DNA of 64,000 nt from positions 245,917 to 309,916 of the forward strand of contig NW_005179265.1 in the NCBI RefSeq assembly GCF_000350225.1. Direction: 5' to 3'. Below the pieces are notes generated by a model. The model had not been told where the DNA came from, did not search any database, and saw only the letters and a program-made list of their open reading frames with translations. Position 1 is the first letter of the stretch, and each line of letters opens with the position of its first letter. Made by a program: the position numbers and the translations under genes. This DNA is from Chondrus crispus (Eukaryota; Rhodophyta; Florideophyceae; Gigartinales; Gigartinaceae). Positions 8,996 to 19,839 of this stretch are shown piece by piece.

Positions 8996-11900
8996 ATGAA
9001 TGACCAAAACTCTGGATCGGTCAGAATCGAGAAGCTGACCGCATCTAACTTTTACATCTGGAAGCAGAAAATCCAGCTACTGCTTGCTCTCCGAGATGTC
9101 GATCAATACGTTTTTGATGATATCCCGGAGAATGCGACCTCAGATGACCGGAGAAAGTGGATCCGTGGTGACGCAAAAGCAAAGGCAGTCATCGGACTCA
9201 CGCTTTCTGATGACTACTTGCGACATGTGCGAGGGTGTAGCAGTGCGAAAGAGACATGGGAAGCAATTCTGAATGTGTTTGAGCGTCATACTTTGCTCAA
9301 CAAACTTGCCGCCCGTCGCGACTTTTACACTGTATCCATGCTCCCATCCGAGAAAGTGCTCGTGTTCATCAATCGTGTGAAGCAACTTGCTGCCAGATTG
9401 CAGTCAATGAGTGTTGAGATTGACGATAAAGAAATTGCAATGGCTGTGTTGAATGGCTTGCCTCCACGATTGGATAACCTGATTGTTGCTCTTGACGCAC
9501 TTGGCAATGAAGATAAAGTGTTTGGACTCGAGTTTGTGAAGAGTCGTCTGCTGCAAGAAGAACAACGAGAAAGCATGAAGACCGCTTCTGCTTCATCACC
9601 ACATCCACCTGCACTTGTCAATCGTATGCCTATTCGACGCGATATGAAATGTACGAATTGCAATAGACATGGGCATACTGCAGCGCGTTGCTGGGGCAAG
9701 GACGTGAATGGGCGCCGACCTGCACCGCCAGATGGGTTTCGGTCACGCAACACTGGCTTAAAGCCAAGTGCATTCGTTTCTCGAGATGACAATTCTACTG
9801 GTGCCTTTGCGGAGAGTGACTTTATTTGCTTGCTTTCGACTTCCACTCCAGAAAAAAGGGCTGCAAACGCAAGGTCATGGCTTGTCGATTCCGGTTGCAG
9901 CGCTCACATTACGTTTGATCGCTCTTTGTTCGTTACGTATGAACAGATGCAATCTGTATCAGTCGAGATGGGTACGAAGGCTAGAGCTAATGTCGCTGGT
10001 CGCGGCGAGGTAGAATTCATGTTGAATATGAACGGTAGTCCACATCCTTGCAAATTGTCAAACGTTTTGCACGTCCCTGATTTTGGATACTCGCTACTGT
10101 CTGTTAGCCAAATGGTCTCAAAGGGTTTGCAAGTGTCATTTGAAAATGAGAAATGCCGCGTTACTGCAGGACCAACTGTAGTTGCTACAGCGAGTAAAGT
10201 TGGGGATTTGTACATACTTGACGTCATGAATGAAACCTTTTCTGCTCACGTAGTTACCCTGCAGACGCTACATGAACGCATGGCCCATGTTAATGTACAA
10301 GGAATCGCATCAATGATTCACAATAATGTGGTAAGTGGCATCAACGTTCGTCAAAGCGGTGTGATCAGTGCAATGAATCCGAAGTCTGACAATCACCCTC
10401 TCATTTGTCCTGCGTGTGTGTTCGGGAAAGCAACGCGATCAGTAATCCCAAAACAGCGATCATCGTCTCGAGCACAGAACTGTCTTGACTTGGTACATTC
10501 TGATGTCTGCGGGCCACTTGAAGTACAGTCAGTTGGTGGCTCGAGATACTTCATTACATTTGTAGATGATCACTCGAACTGGGTTGTTGTGTACACGATG
10601 AGAAATAAATCCGAGGCGTTTGCAAAATACAAGTTGTATGAAAAGTTGGCCCAAACCCACACTGGTGGCAAAGTAAAGGTGCTTCGCACTGATCGAGGGG
10701 GAGAGTATTTGTCGACGGAATTCAAGTCGCATTTAGATTTAAACGGTACGCAGCACCAACTCACAACGGCGTACACTCCTCAGCAAAACGGTGTTGCTGA
10801 ACGTTTAAATCGAACTTTGATTGATCTTGTCCGCTCTATGCTTTCTCATAAACAGGTCAGGAAGCGATTCTGGGCCGAGGCTCTTGCCACTTCGGTATAT
10901 GTACGTAATCGAGTTACTTCACGCGCTTTGCCCGTTAATACAACTCCGCACCACATTTGGATGAATTCCACTCCAAATGTTGGCCATTTGCGAGTATTTG
11001 GGTCAAAATGTTGGTATACATTACCAAAATTAGAGCTCTGCAAGCTGGACTTGCGAGCGCGTGAAGCGATGTTTCTTGGGTATTCGCAATGCAGTAAGGC
11101 ATACAAACTTTGGGACGGAGAGTTGAATAAAACTGTTGTGTCACGGGATGTCAAGTTTGATGAATCGACATGTGGGATGCATGACATTCCTGCACACGAA
11201 AGTGATTCAATCAACTCTGATGTTGACGTTGTATTGCTCGGTGGCGACAATGGGAATACAGCTGATACCCCAAATACGGATGAGGTCGGTTCTGAAGAGG
11301 ATGAAGTTTCGGAGGAGGTTCTTGAAAACGATGGCGCTCATTCTGTAAGTGAGAATGATGAAGATGAAGATGATGTGCCAACTGCCGTCGAAACTCCGAA
11401 TGTCACTCCTCCAACTCCGACTCCAGCTGTGCAAAGATCATCTCGAGTCAGCAGACCTCCCGGATCATGGTGGAGGAGCAACTTTGCAGCTGCTCTTCTT
11501 TCATATGCGCATGTCGCTATTGAAGGTCCCAAGACTTTCAACCAGGCAACCAACGGTCCTAGAGCTGCATTTTGGCAGACCGGCATTGACAAAGAACTTG
11601 CCTCGCAGACCAAGAATCGGACTTGGAAACTTGTTCCTCGATCTGAGGCGTCAAACATCTTGACATCTAGATGGGTTTTCAATGTCAAGCAACTGCCTGA
11701 TGCAAATGGCAATATAGTTGAAAGTGCAAAAGCCAGGCTTGTTGCTCGTGAATTCCAGCAAGTGCAAGGTCTTGACTATACTGAGACATATGCCCCTGTC
11801 ATAAAGTTTACCACTATTCGTCTACTTCTTGCCCTAGTTGCTCATTATGACCTCGAACTTCATCAGATGGATGTCGTGACTGCGTTTTTGAACGGCGACT

Positions 11901-13105
11901 TGGATGAAGACATCTACATGGAGCAACCCGAAGGGTGCATTGACAAAGGCAAAAGTGATCACGTGTGTAAACTTTTGAAAGCACTTTACGGTCTTAAACA
12001 AGCACATCGTCAATGGCATGCCAAAGTGGATGATTTCTTAATTGGTGAATTGGGATTCGAGACTTCGCGTAGTGATCCTTGTCTCTACATTAAACGCATC
12101 GGTAACACTATCATGCTGATTGCACTTTATGTCGATGACTTGTTACTCGCCGGTAGTGATATCGATGCCATCAAATGGATGAAGGGGGAGCTTAATAAAC
12201 GGTTTGAGATGAAAGACCTTGGTGAAGCAAAAGTCTGCATTGGTCTTGAACTTCAAAGGGATCGCACCGCCAAGACGTTGAGTCTCACTCAAACTAAGTA
12301 TGCATCAAAAGTGCTTGAGCGTTTTCGAATGTCAACGTGTAACCCCTCTCTGACTCCAATGGAACAAGGTCACACAACCACGATTTCAACCAAAAACGAC
12401 TCCGAAACAAATGCAGCGTATCGTGAGGCAGTGGGATCCCTGATGTACTTGATGGTTGGCACTCGTCCAGACTTGGCATATGCGATTGGAAAGCTTTCTC
12501 AACATTCTGCCAGCCCATGTGAGTCACACTGGGCAGGTGTGAAACGAGTAATGCGATACGTGCAAGGGACTCGAAACTTAGGAATCGTATTTGACAATAA
12601 ATCCAAATCGCCGGAGTTGTTCGGCTTCAGTGATGCTGACTGGGCCGGTTGTTCAGACTCTCGCAAGTCGACCAGCGGATATGTTTTCAAGTTCTGCGGT
12701 GGAGCGATCAGTTGGAGTTCCCGGAAACAGACTGTGGTTGCAACTTCGACGTGTGAGGCTGAGTACATTGCACTATGTGAAGCGTGTAAGGAGGCGACTT
12801 GGTTGCGTCAAGTGGTTGCTGATGTCCTTGGACTTGATTCTGATCCCATGATTATGATGGGGTGTGACAATGCAGGGACGATTTCGTTTCCCAAGAATGA
12901 ATCGGTCAAACGTCGTAACAAAAATGTTGATGTGAAATACCATTATGTACGAGATGCAATTAAGAGAAACGTCATTTCTTTGTCACATTGCCCGACCACT
13001 TCCATGCCTGCAGATATCCTGACGAAAGCACTTGGGCGAGTTCTGTTCCAGAAGTTTGTAGAACTTCTAGGGCTTGCAGAAGCTACTTCTGGTAAAAGCA
13101 TGTGA
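8996..13105 (+). CDS. Copia A gag-pol polyprotein, intact
   Basis: A single 1369-residue frame. The ATG at 8996 is chosen because the protein from MNDQ onward aligns with the copia B start (MEDQ); the frame is open further upstream only through a GTG. Order of parts: gag; CCHC zinc knuckle CTNCNRHGHTAARC (about residue 218); aspartic protease DSGCSAH (about 298); integrase with HHCC motif, then Asp in HSDVCGP (about 503), Asp in TDRGGEY (about 566) and Glu in NGVAERLNR (about 602); reverse transcriptase with YVDDLL (about 1046); RNase H with SDADWAG (about 1212) and a TSTCEAEYIA motif. PR-IN-RT-RNaseH order is diagnostic of Ty1/copia. All catalytic motifs look present and there is no internal stop or frameshift, so gag and pol would come from one frame by proteolysis. 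Confidence 0.97.
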   Translation: MNDQNSGSVRIEKLTASNFYIWKQKIQLLLALRDVDQYVFDDIPENATSDDRRKWIRGDAKAKAVIGLTLSDDYLRHVRGCSSAKETWEAILNVFERHTLLNKLAARRDFYTVSMLPSEKVLVFINRVKQLAARLQSMSVEIDDKEIAMAVLNGLPPRLDNLIVALDALGNEDKVFGLEFVKSRLLQEEQRESMKTASASSPHPPALVNRMPIRRDMKCTNCNRHGHTAARCWGKDVNGRRPAPPDGFRSRNTGLKPSAFVSRDDNSTGAFAESDFICLLSTSTPEKRAANARSWLVDSGCSAHITFDRSLFVTYEQMQSVSVEMGTKARANVAGRGEVEFMLNMNGSPHPCKLSNVLHVPDFGYSLLSVSQMVSKGLQVSFENEKCRVTAGPTVVATASKVGDLYILDVMNETFSAHVVTLQTLHERMAHVNVQGIASMIHNNVVSGINVRQSGVISAMNPKSDNHPLICPACVFGKATRSVIPKQRSSSRAQNCLDLVHSDVCGPLEVQSVGGSRYFITFVDDHSNWVVVYTMRNKSEAFAKYKLYEKLAQTHTGGKVKVLRTDRGGEYLSTEFKSHLDLNGTQHQLTTAYTPQQNGVAERLNRTLIDLVRSMLSHKQVRKRFWAEALATSVYVRNRVTSRALPVNTTPHHIWMNSTPNVGHLRVFGSKCWYTLPKLELCKLDLRAREAMFLGYSQCSKAYKLWDGELNKTVVSRDVKFDESTCGMHDIPAHESDSINSDVDVVLLGGDNGNTADTPNTDEVGSEEDEVSEEVLENDGAHSVSENDEDEDDVPTAVETPNVTPPTPTPAVQRSSRVSRPPGSWWRSNFAAALLSYAHVAIEGPKTFNQATNGPRAAFWQTGIDKELASQTKNRTWKLVPRSEASNILTSRWVFNVKQLPDANGNIVESAKARLVAREFQQVQGLDYTETYAPVIKFTTIRLLLALVAHYDLELHQMDVVTAFLNGDLDEDIYMEQPEGCIDKGKSDHVCKLLKALYGLKQAHRQWHAKVDDFLIGELGFETSRSDPCLYIKRIGNTIMLIALYVDDLLLAGSDIDAIKWMKGELNKRFEMKDLGEAKVCIGLELQRDRTAKTLSLTQTKYASKVLERFRMSTCNPSLTPMEQGHTTTISTKNDSETNAAYREAVGSLMYLMVGTRPDLAYAIGKLSQHSASPCESHWAGVKRVMRYVQGTRNLGIVFDNKSKSPELFGFSDADWAGCSDSRKSTSGYVFKFCGGAISWSSRKQTVVATSTCEAEYIALCEACKEATWLRQVVADVLGLDSDPMIMMGCDNAGTISFPKNESVKRRNKNVDVKYHYVRDAIKRNVISLSHCPTTSMPADILTKALGRVLFQKFVELLGLAEATSGKSM

Positions 13106-13107
13106 TC

Positions 13108-13116
13108 GAGGGGGAG
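13108..13116 (+). promoter_or_regulatory. Polypurine tract of copia A
   Basis: GAGGGGGAG immediately precedes the 3' LTR, where plus-strand DNA synthesis is primed in LTR elements. Copia B has GAGGGGAGG at the same place (25165-25173). Confidence 0.8.
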
Positions 13117-14055
13117 TGTTGTAATTCTACGACCACATGCCGATATGCATGACACACAACGACAGGTATGACACGTGTGAAAGCAAAAACACTCCGCGTG
13201 ATGAGCTGAGCAAGTTTGATTTTCAACGTGTACACGTGTGATTTCTGTACACGGTTGCACCCTACAGTACTTCAGGAGCAAGTTTGGGTTTCGACGTGTA
13301 CGCGTGTGAAATATGTACACAGTTGCACTGTACAGTACAATCTGAGCATGTTTCATTTTCTCCGCCTGACACGTGTATGACATGGACACATGTCCTCATT
13401 ACACTGTCGGACGCGTACAATACGCCTGCAGTCTTACAGAGAAAGTGTAGAACCTTGGTGGCGGGTGCCTGGCACGTGACAAAGGTTTACAGCGTCCATG
13501 GAGTGCAGCACGGGTACAGCAGAACACAAAGATATCGTTGCGCGAGTTTTGAATTCGTAAGGCAAAATGTGCACTGTTGTAATTGACAGTGGACAGGACC
13601 TCACGAGAGATTCAGATTCATAAGGCAACGTGTGCGCTGTAAACAATCCTTGCAGGATTGATTTGAATTCGTAAGGCAACGTGTGAGCTGTAAACGTGCC
13701 TTACGAATTTGTGCCACGCTGGATTTGGAATAGTAATGGAATTTGTGCTTTGCTGTGCTTTGTTGTACTGCCTTACTAATTTCTCCGTCATGACAGTGCT
13801 AATTCGTAAGGCGGTTTTCTGTTATGTTTGTTGGGCCATCGCCAGTTTGGCTGAGTAGCAAGACGGGCACATGTGTTAGAGCCAATACATTTGTAGTATA
13901 TGTGTCGTAGTGTTTAGTAGTAGAGTTCTAGAAGATTGCAGAAGTGTATAAGTAGCGCCAGAAGTTGGCGACTCAAAGTAAATCGGGACCCAATCCTTCA
14001 ACTTCACCTCATCAACCGTCCTCCGATTTCCCTTTGCCCCGCTGACCTACCATTA
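13117..14055 (+). repeat. Copia A 3' LTR
   Basis: 939 bases, same length as the 5' LTR and nearly identical to it. It ends CCATTA and is followed by the CATCG duplication and the interrupted gypsy codons. Confidence 0.93.
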
Positions 14056-15402
14056 CATCGTCCAGGTAGACAAGACAACTCCTCCACTTGAACGGAGAGA
14101 GGAGAATGTCCGACGTCCTCTGGAATGTTGCGGGCGCATTACTTAGCCCGAAGGGCATACGTCGGAACCGATAGAGTCCCGAATGCGTCACGAACGCGGT
14201 CTTGTCCCGGTCCTGCTTCCGTACGGGTATTTGCCAATAACCCGAGTTACAATCCAGTGTTGTGAACACTGTGGCATCTCCGAGTGAGTCTATGCACTCG
14301 TCTATCCGTGGCAAGGGATAGGAGTCCCGTATTGATACCTCGTTCGCCCTGCGGTAATCAACGCAGAACCTCAGACTTCCGTCTGGTTTGGGCACCAACA
14401 AGACTGGTGAAGCCAAGGCTGATTGAGGCGGCTCGATAAAGCCTTGCTTGAGCATGCGCACAACCTCTTTGCTTTCGGCCTGCCCTTGCCTGGGTCCAGC
14501 CCGGTATGGCGGCTGTGCGATCGGCTTCGTGCCGGGTTGCAACTCGATGGAATGCTCGGTTGTCGAGATCTCACCGAGTGAACCATCCCACATCGCAGAA
14601 TGCCTGCGTAACATTTCACGCAGTTTGGCGCGGTGTTTCGCCTCTACGTGCGTCAGGTCAAGGTCGTCGACGGTATTTTTCTTCTCCGAGTTGGCGGCCT
14701 TGCCTGGAATCTCCGAGCGAGCAGAGTCTTCTGTCTCCACCGAAGTGGAGTTTTTCGACGAATTTTCTTCGCATGCCATGAGGCATTCGCCAATGTTGGC
14801 GTGATCATCGCGTACTGTAGGCGTTTTCTTCACCCCCAGAAGGTCAGCGAGCATGATCCTCGTAGGATACACTGCTGTTGGGTGAGGTAACAAAGTTCCA
14901 ATGACTTGATTCTTGACGAGAGTCTTCGGACGTTTGTTGAAGTTCGCCACAAGTATGCGAAATGGCAGGCCTGGAGAGACCTGAACGACACCGTTGGTGG
15001 GAGCAACTAAGTCGGTTGCGTACAGCGCGTCACTCGGCTGTACGACCATCATTCCGTGTCGGCGAGAAGTAGCCGTGACCCACGTTTGTGAGTCGGGCGG
15101 CAGTTCGATTCTCTGCGCCACGCGTATTTTAGGCGACGTTCGACCCTTGTCGAACCCGTACTCCTGCCCCGGCGGCAGCGGTGCGAGCTTGGGATTCCGC
15201 CTAAGCGGTCGGCGTGTGATCGGTACTGTAGTACCGTCATCCATGAGGATGGCCTTCTGACGAGGAAATATCGCCTCGACGAAGCGGTCACAGAAATCAC
15301 ATCCCAAGATCATGGGTGCGGCAAGCGTGTCACAAACGATGAACAGGAGCTTAACAATCCTGCGACCCAGGCGTACGACTAATTGCGCTTCTTCATGACG
15401 AA
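14056..15402 (-). pseudogene. Gypsy protease remnant and reverse transcriptase (5' part)
   Basis: The minus-strand frame contains the end of the retropepsin fold (IVCDTLAAPMILGCDFCDRF), a linker, then RT motifs EPPQSALASPVLLVPKPDGS, FCVDYRRAN, TTLDCNSGYWQIPV and RMPFGLSNAPATFQ, and reaches CLVYLDDV where copia A is inserted. A TGA near 15403 interrupts the frame upstream, and no protease active-site Asp-Thr/Ser-Gly was found in the expected stretch, so the protease is damaged as well. The last codons (14012-14055) in the open frame are copia LTR. Confidence 0.92.
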
Positions 15403-15590
15403 GACCTTGTCAGGTACTGTAGTCCTGATTCGGCGCCATGGCCGTCGCAAAGCCGTCCGATTTTCGATATCGGGGCTGCGTTTGCCCTCCTTTGTTTCAA
15501 GGAGTTTCTTGAGGGGGTGGGAGCGGGACTGTAGCCCAGCCGATCCCTCAAGCAGTGAGGGTCTCGACTATCTCTGCGGGGCTCCCCCCG

Positions 15591-16931
15591 TTAGTTTCCC
15601 GAGCGATTCGGAGATTTCGCTCTCTGCAGAACGGCCGGGTGTCGCTCATCGGACTTCTTGGTTTCCGCTTGTCTCGCGCCACCTCGGTGGGGCGCGGTTT
15701 CGTGCATTTGTTTCCCGTCGTCAGAGAATTGTGCTCGCGCGCGGTGAAAGCTCGCTGCGGGCACTCTTCCCTGTTCCTCAGCCGTAAGGGCTGTAAAATT
15801 CCTTACCACTTGCCACTGATCCTTCAACGCGAGCTTGCACTCGGGAGAAATGTGATCATTCTTCACATAGCAAATGTGGCAGATAATACGGGCCTCCGGG
15901 CCCGGTGTTGTCGGACGTGAGCGGTCACGCGGAATTACCAATCCGCGACGGCTCTGATTGGGAGTTCTGTCGGATTTCATCCGTTGGGGCTTGACGATGT
16001 TACCGTCCATGGACGTGGCGTGCGACCGCGGCGTGAAGTACATCGCCGGGTCGCTCTCCGTGTCTATCATCGAAGTTGGCCTGGTAGACGGGAGTTCGCT
16101 CGTATCGTCCGAGATCAGTTCGGCTATACGAGCCGCATTTGTATCACCCAATAGGTGTACATTTTCCAAACCTTCATGACGATGATTAAATCCCAGGACC
16201 TCGTCGGAAGTGTCGGAACGGTCGGCATATAATACCGGTCTTGTACGCTGCTTAGACAGCGGATGGCTCATTTTTCTTGGCATTCCGGTCTTCGCCGTCT
16301 CCGATCGCTTCGGGGTTTGGACGCCCGCACGCGCGCGGTGCGTCTTACCTTCGGCACTGGCGAATTGTACCAGTTCGAGGTAGGTAACCCGAGAGTTCCC
16401 CTCGCGATATCGGGACACCAAAGACTTGGTGGCGGGGATGAGTCCGTCGACGAATATGGTCTTCTTCTCGTCCATTGAATGGACGTTGCCACAGCGGATG
16501 GCTGCCTTATTCAGTCGAGCACTGTACTCCTCTTCCGTTTCGGAAGTTCCTTGACGGATGCTGGCGAGACGTACAGTAGCGTCGCGAATTGCGTCATGTG
16601 TCGCGTATGAACGCAACAGGTAGTGGACGGCTTCGGGCCAGCAAGTCACACCACCTTCATCCGCGGTAGATGAATTGTTGACAGCGGCGTAATGATCCGC
16701 CGCTGTCCCATCGAGAAAATACTCGAGAGCGCAGTAAGCTTGCGCTTCGCTCATTCCTTGAGCGTCGCACTCGTTTGCATAACGACGTGAGAAGTCGAAA
16801 ACGAGAATGGGGTCTTGTCCGTCGAAAATATGACGTCTTAAAATTACCATCATTCTTTTGACTTGATGACGCAACTGTCCAAGGTCGCGTGATCTGGACC
16901 GATGTTTCAGGCGGTAGTACCTGTAGCCCAA
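15591..16931 (-). pseudogene. Gypsy gag, capsid and zinc-knuckle part
   Basis: The frame includes a retrotransposon-gag-like region (FDGQDPILVFDFSRRYANEC, YFLDGTAADHY, RLASIRQGTSETEEEYSARL) and a CCHC knuckle (CHICYVKNDHISPEC) near its end. It overlaps the N-terminal gag frame by 25 bases in another frame (16907-16931); joining them needs a frameshift, probably a mutation, since the N-terminal frame ends with a natural lead-in to this one. Confidence 0.85.
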
Positions 16932-17848
16932 TACTCCTTATATTTGGCGTCGGTTGCCGTCAGCGACTTGAGACGATCAAAGCGGTCGCCCTTCGGTCGG
17001 AACGTTCCTCCACAATTTGGAGCGTATCGGGATAGATGCCCTGTGTCGTCGTCCTCACTGGACGTCTCGCCTGAAGAATGGCGGCGTCTTCGATCCAGCG
17101 AAGAATCGCTGTCACTGTGATCTCGGCGATCGCGGTGTTTCCTCGAAGTCTTCGAGTGTGAGGCGCGACGACGGTGGTCACGATCTTCTCGCTCTCCGCG
17201 CTGAGCGCGTTCCAAGCGTTTCAAACGAGCGACGAGCTCGGAAATTTTCGAAAATGATCCTTCTTCGAGATCTTCATCGAGGTTCCTCTCAACTGGAGGA
17301 AGGGGCTCCGGGGCCTCTCTCTGCGTCATGGCAGGTCTTGGTTCAGCCAGCGGGGGCTGTTCTCGGATCACCGCGCGTTCCATGAGCGCGTTCACATCCC
17401 TTCGGAGTGTCTGTAAATCTGTGATAACAGTATCCAGCTGACTTGTGCGGACCGCGAAGGTCCGGATCTCCTCGCGTAGCGAGTCGACTGACGCACGCAA
17501 AGTGCGATTAAGCTCTCGGTCACGAGCTTGATCTTCCGCAACACAAATGTTGCGTACTGTCTGAGCACAAATGGGCTCGTCATCCACTGTATTGGTGGGA
17601 GTAAATACGGCGGGACCCGGTTGACCGGTCGGGTCCGATGTCGCAGGGGGTTCAGGCATTGCCTGTGGTTGTTCCGGTCGAACAGGAGCCGGAATGTCCT
17701 GGGTTGCGTTGGTCGCAGCTGACCCCAAGTCTCTTGATCTTGCGGGGAACGAGGACGCTCGTTTACGGGCGATTTGGCTGGCGGTTTCGCATGTGGTCAC
17801 GCGTCGCTGAGTCCGAGGTGTGTAGTTCGTACCTCGTCGCGTCGCCAT
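16907..17848 (-). pseudogene. Gypsy gag N-terminal part
   Basis: Starts at an ATG (17848) and gives 313 codons of hydrophilic, Pro- and Arg-rich sequence with a charged helical part (LKRLERAQRGEREDRDHRRR). It sits where gag should begin in the minus-strand element and runs in another frame into the capsid part. Alone it has no diagnostic domain. Confidence 0.7.
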
Positions 17849-18401
17849 CCCGTAGGCGTATCTTCTCGTCCAGTCGGCGGTCTTGAAACTTGAAAGCGTC
17901 GCTCGGCGGCGCTCGTACAGCTGTGGGGGTAGTGTCGAAACACTGTAGAGTAGCTTAGAAAGAAATGGATAGGGAAAATGAAAAGAGAATCTGGCCTTCT
18001 AGGTCGGGAGACCAGATGCAGTGCCACGCCACGCGCACGCGCAAAAAGGGAAAACAAAGAACGCACGCGCAGCGCACTAGTGGTAGCGGTAGAGTAGTTC
18101 GCCGGGGAACGCTCGTGAGAGGCGGGCCTGGACGGCCTAAAAGGGGTTTGACTGTATAGGATAATGACAACTGAGGGAGTAACTCTAGTCTTGGCAACTA
18201 GAGTAAGCCCGAGGGTAGTACTACTAGAAGGGACTTAGACGTCAGAGCCCAAAGTTACCTTTACTGTCGGGAGGTTGGTCCGGGAATGGTAGAATAAGTA
18301 CTAGTGTGACGGCCGGCGGCGGCCGTTACACGTGTGCAACCTGGACTACATTAAGTGGATCACTAGATCCAAAGGGACAAAACTAGATCCCCTAGGCCCA
18401 C
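17849..18401 (-). other. Gypsy 5' leader and possible 5' LTR
   Basis: No gene. This stretch precedes gag on the minus strand and should include the leader and LTR, but no second copy was found at the other end and no primer-binding site was recognised, so boundaries are not given. Confidence 0.4.
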
Positions 18402-18457
18402 ATGTCGCTCGATTTTGCACTTTCCAGATAACAGCATGTGGTCGCACATTTTCAATA
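18402..18457 (-). mobile_element. Fragment of copia B LTR start, reversed
   Basis: The first roughly 56 bases of a copia B LTR in minus orientation, ending TTTTCAATA. It abuts a fragment of copia B internal sequence, so it marks one side of an older insertion into a copia B copy. Confidence 0.8.
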
Positions 18458-18551
18458 TTCATTACCTTCATAGATGATCACTCAAACTAGTCAGTAGTGT
18501 ACCCTATGCATCATAAATCAGACGCATTTGAACGATACAAAGTGTTTGCAC
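18458..18551 (+). mobile_element. 94-base fragment of copia B integrase
   Basis: Matches 22590-22683 of copia B with a handful of changes. The B element's 5' LTR begins directly after it, so this copy of B landed in, or recombined with, an older relative. Confidence 0.85.
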
Positions 18552-19803
18552 TATTGAAAATGGGCGACCACATGCTGTTATCTGGAAAGTGCAAAATCGA
18601 GCGACACGTGTACATGACTCGACGGTCCGGACCCTCACCGCATATCACCACATAACACGTGTAAAGTCTCAGATTTTGGGGTTCTGGGGACGAAAGTGGA
18701 CTTTTAGAGGGTTATGCAAATTTGCATAAATGCCGAAATTTTGCATTTGGTCCGAACCGTTATAGGGCTACACAGGCAATACTGCAAATCTATTGGGTGT
18801 CGGTTCGAATGCTGCAATTCTATTGGTCTGTTATTTTCCACTTATATGCAGTCATGCTGGTGATATATCTTGAAGGATCCGTATACGGTTTAATTACATC
18901 ATTTCGGGGGTTTCAAGTTTTTGACCATGGTTGTAATGGGTAATTGCGGGTGGCCTTGGCGCTGGACAGTTGTGTGCGGTGTACACATGTACACATCGCC
19001 AGGTTGCTGCGTGTACGTACACTTGTACACGTCGCCTACATACGGTCCGGCGCGTGTCCGAGTACAGTACATGTGAATTAAAAGTACAACAAGTATTTTC
19101 TCGCAGGAGACATATACTTACATGAGTATTCAGTGTACGGGTCACGCTGTATGCGACCCTTGCATCAGCATGTGCCGTTGTGCTATACTCTCGTCAGCAT
19201 GCGACGTTGTACTGTGCTCTCGTTATGGCGCGCCGTCGGATGCAAGTTGATGACAGTACTCGTGTGATTCACATCGGATATCACGTGAGATGTGTAGAAA
19301 GTCTGGATGCACATTGTTGCTACCCGTGATAGTTGTCTGGCAGTGTGTACCGAAATTAGTAAGGTACAAAACAAGGGCATGTATGGGGACTGAGATATGA
19401 CAGGACTTTGCGTTGTTGGAAATAGAGAGATGCCAAGTTGTCCATTGCGCAAGAATATATTCTGTCATGTCTGGATGCAGATTAGTAAGGTGTGAAACGA
19501 TTGCATGCATAGGGCCATGGTTTACAGTCACTCGAAATGTGTAGAAACTGTTGTGCACTGATAGTCAATAGTTAATTCGTAAGGTGGAAATAGAACAGTG
19601 TGGACGGGCCAGAAGAGGACCGCGCTTGGTCGCGCATATGGTGAGTACGGTTTACCAAGTGCCAAAGTAATGGGATAGTGTAACACTGAAAGTGTATAAG
19701 TATCGCCGAAAGACGGCTCCAAGTAAACCTCGGTACCAACTCCTTCACTCACACACATCAACCTGCCCTCCTTCTTTCCCTTGCCCCTCCGAACCTACCA
19801 TTA
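18552..19803 (+). repeat. Copia B 5' LTR
   Basis: 1252 bases, TATTGAAAATG to CCTACCATTA, close to the solo LTRs at 1857 and 31150. TATAAGTA at 19695-19702 is a candidate core promoter. Confidence 0.92.
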
Positions 19804-19817
19804 GGTTATGGGCCCAG
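19804..19817 (+). promoter_or_regulatory. Copia B primer-binding site (initiator tRNA-Met half)
   Basis: GGTTATGGGCCCAG directly after the LTR, identical to the copia A site and to the anticodon-arm complement. The reversed copy at 27857-27870 has one change (GGTTAAGGGCCCAG). Confidence 0.85.
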
Positions 19818-19839
19818 TCCCTCGCTGTCGTTTCACTGC

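Larger units (their letters stand above)
6933..14055 (+). mobile_element. Copia A: near-intact Ty1/copia retrotransposon
   Basis: A 7123-base element with two 939-base LTRs, a primer-binding site at 7872, a single gag-pol frame (8996-13105) and a polypurine tract before the 3' LTR. It is flanked by CATCG at 6928-6932 and 14056-14060. The insertion splits the gypsy RT codons for the YLDDV active-site motif; joining the flanks minus one CATCG restores that motif. By eye the two LTRs differ at about three positions (for example 7214 and 7226 against their 3' counterparts, and the last base), so the insertion is recent. It is the only element here with an uninterrupted polyprotein, and it could be active. 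Confidence 0.95.
4070..17848 (-). mobile_element. Ty3/gypsy retrotransposon, decayed, interrupted by copia A
   Basis: Read on the minus strand, the order is gag (17848-15591), protease remnant, reverse transcriptase (15313-14056), then after the copia A insertion the rest of RT and RNase H (6932-6098), integrase (5848-4633) and a C-terminal tail (4447-4070). PR-RT-RNaseH-IN order defines Ty3/gypsy. The limits given are those supported by coding sequence; LTRs were not identified on either side. Several stops, frameshifts, a 31-base inverted duplication and the copia insertion show the copy is dead. Confidence 0.88.

Noticed and set aside
17849..18401. Gypsy 5' LTR to be paired with 3108-4069
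   Set aside because: No matching stretch was found by eye between the two regions, so LTR limits were not assigned.
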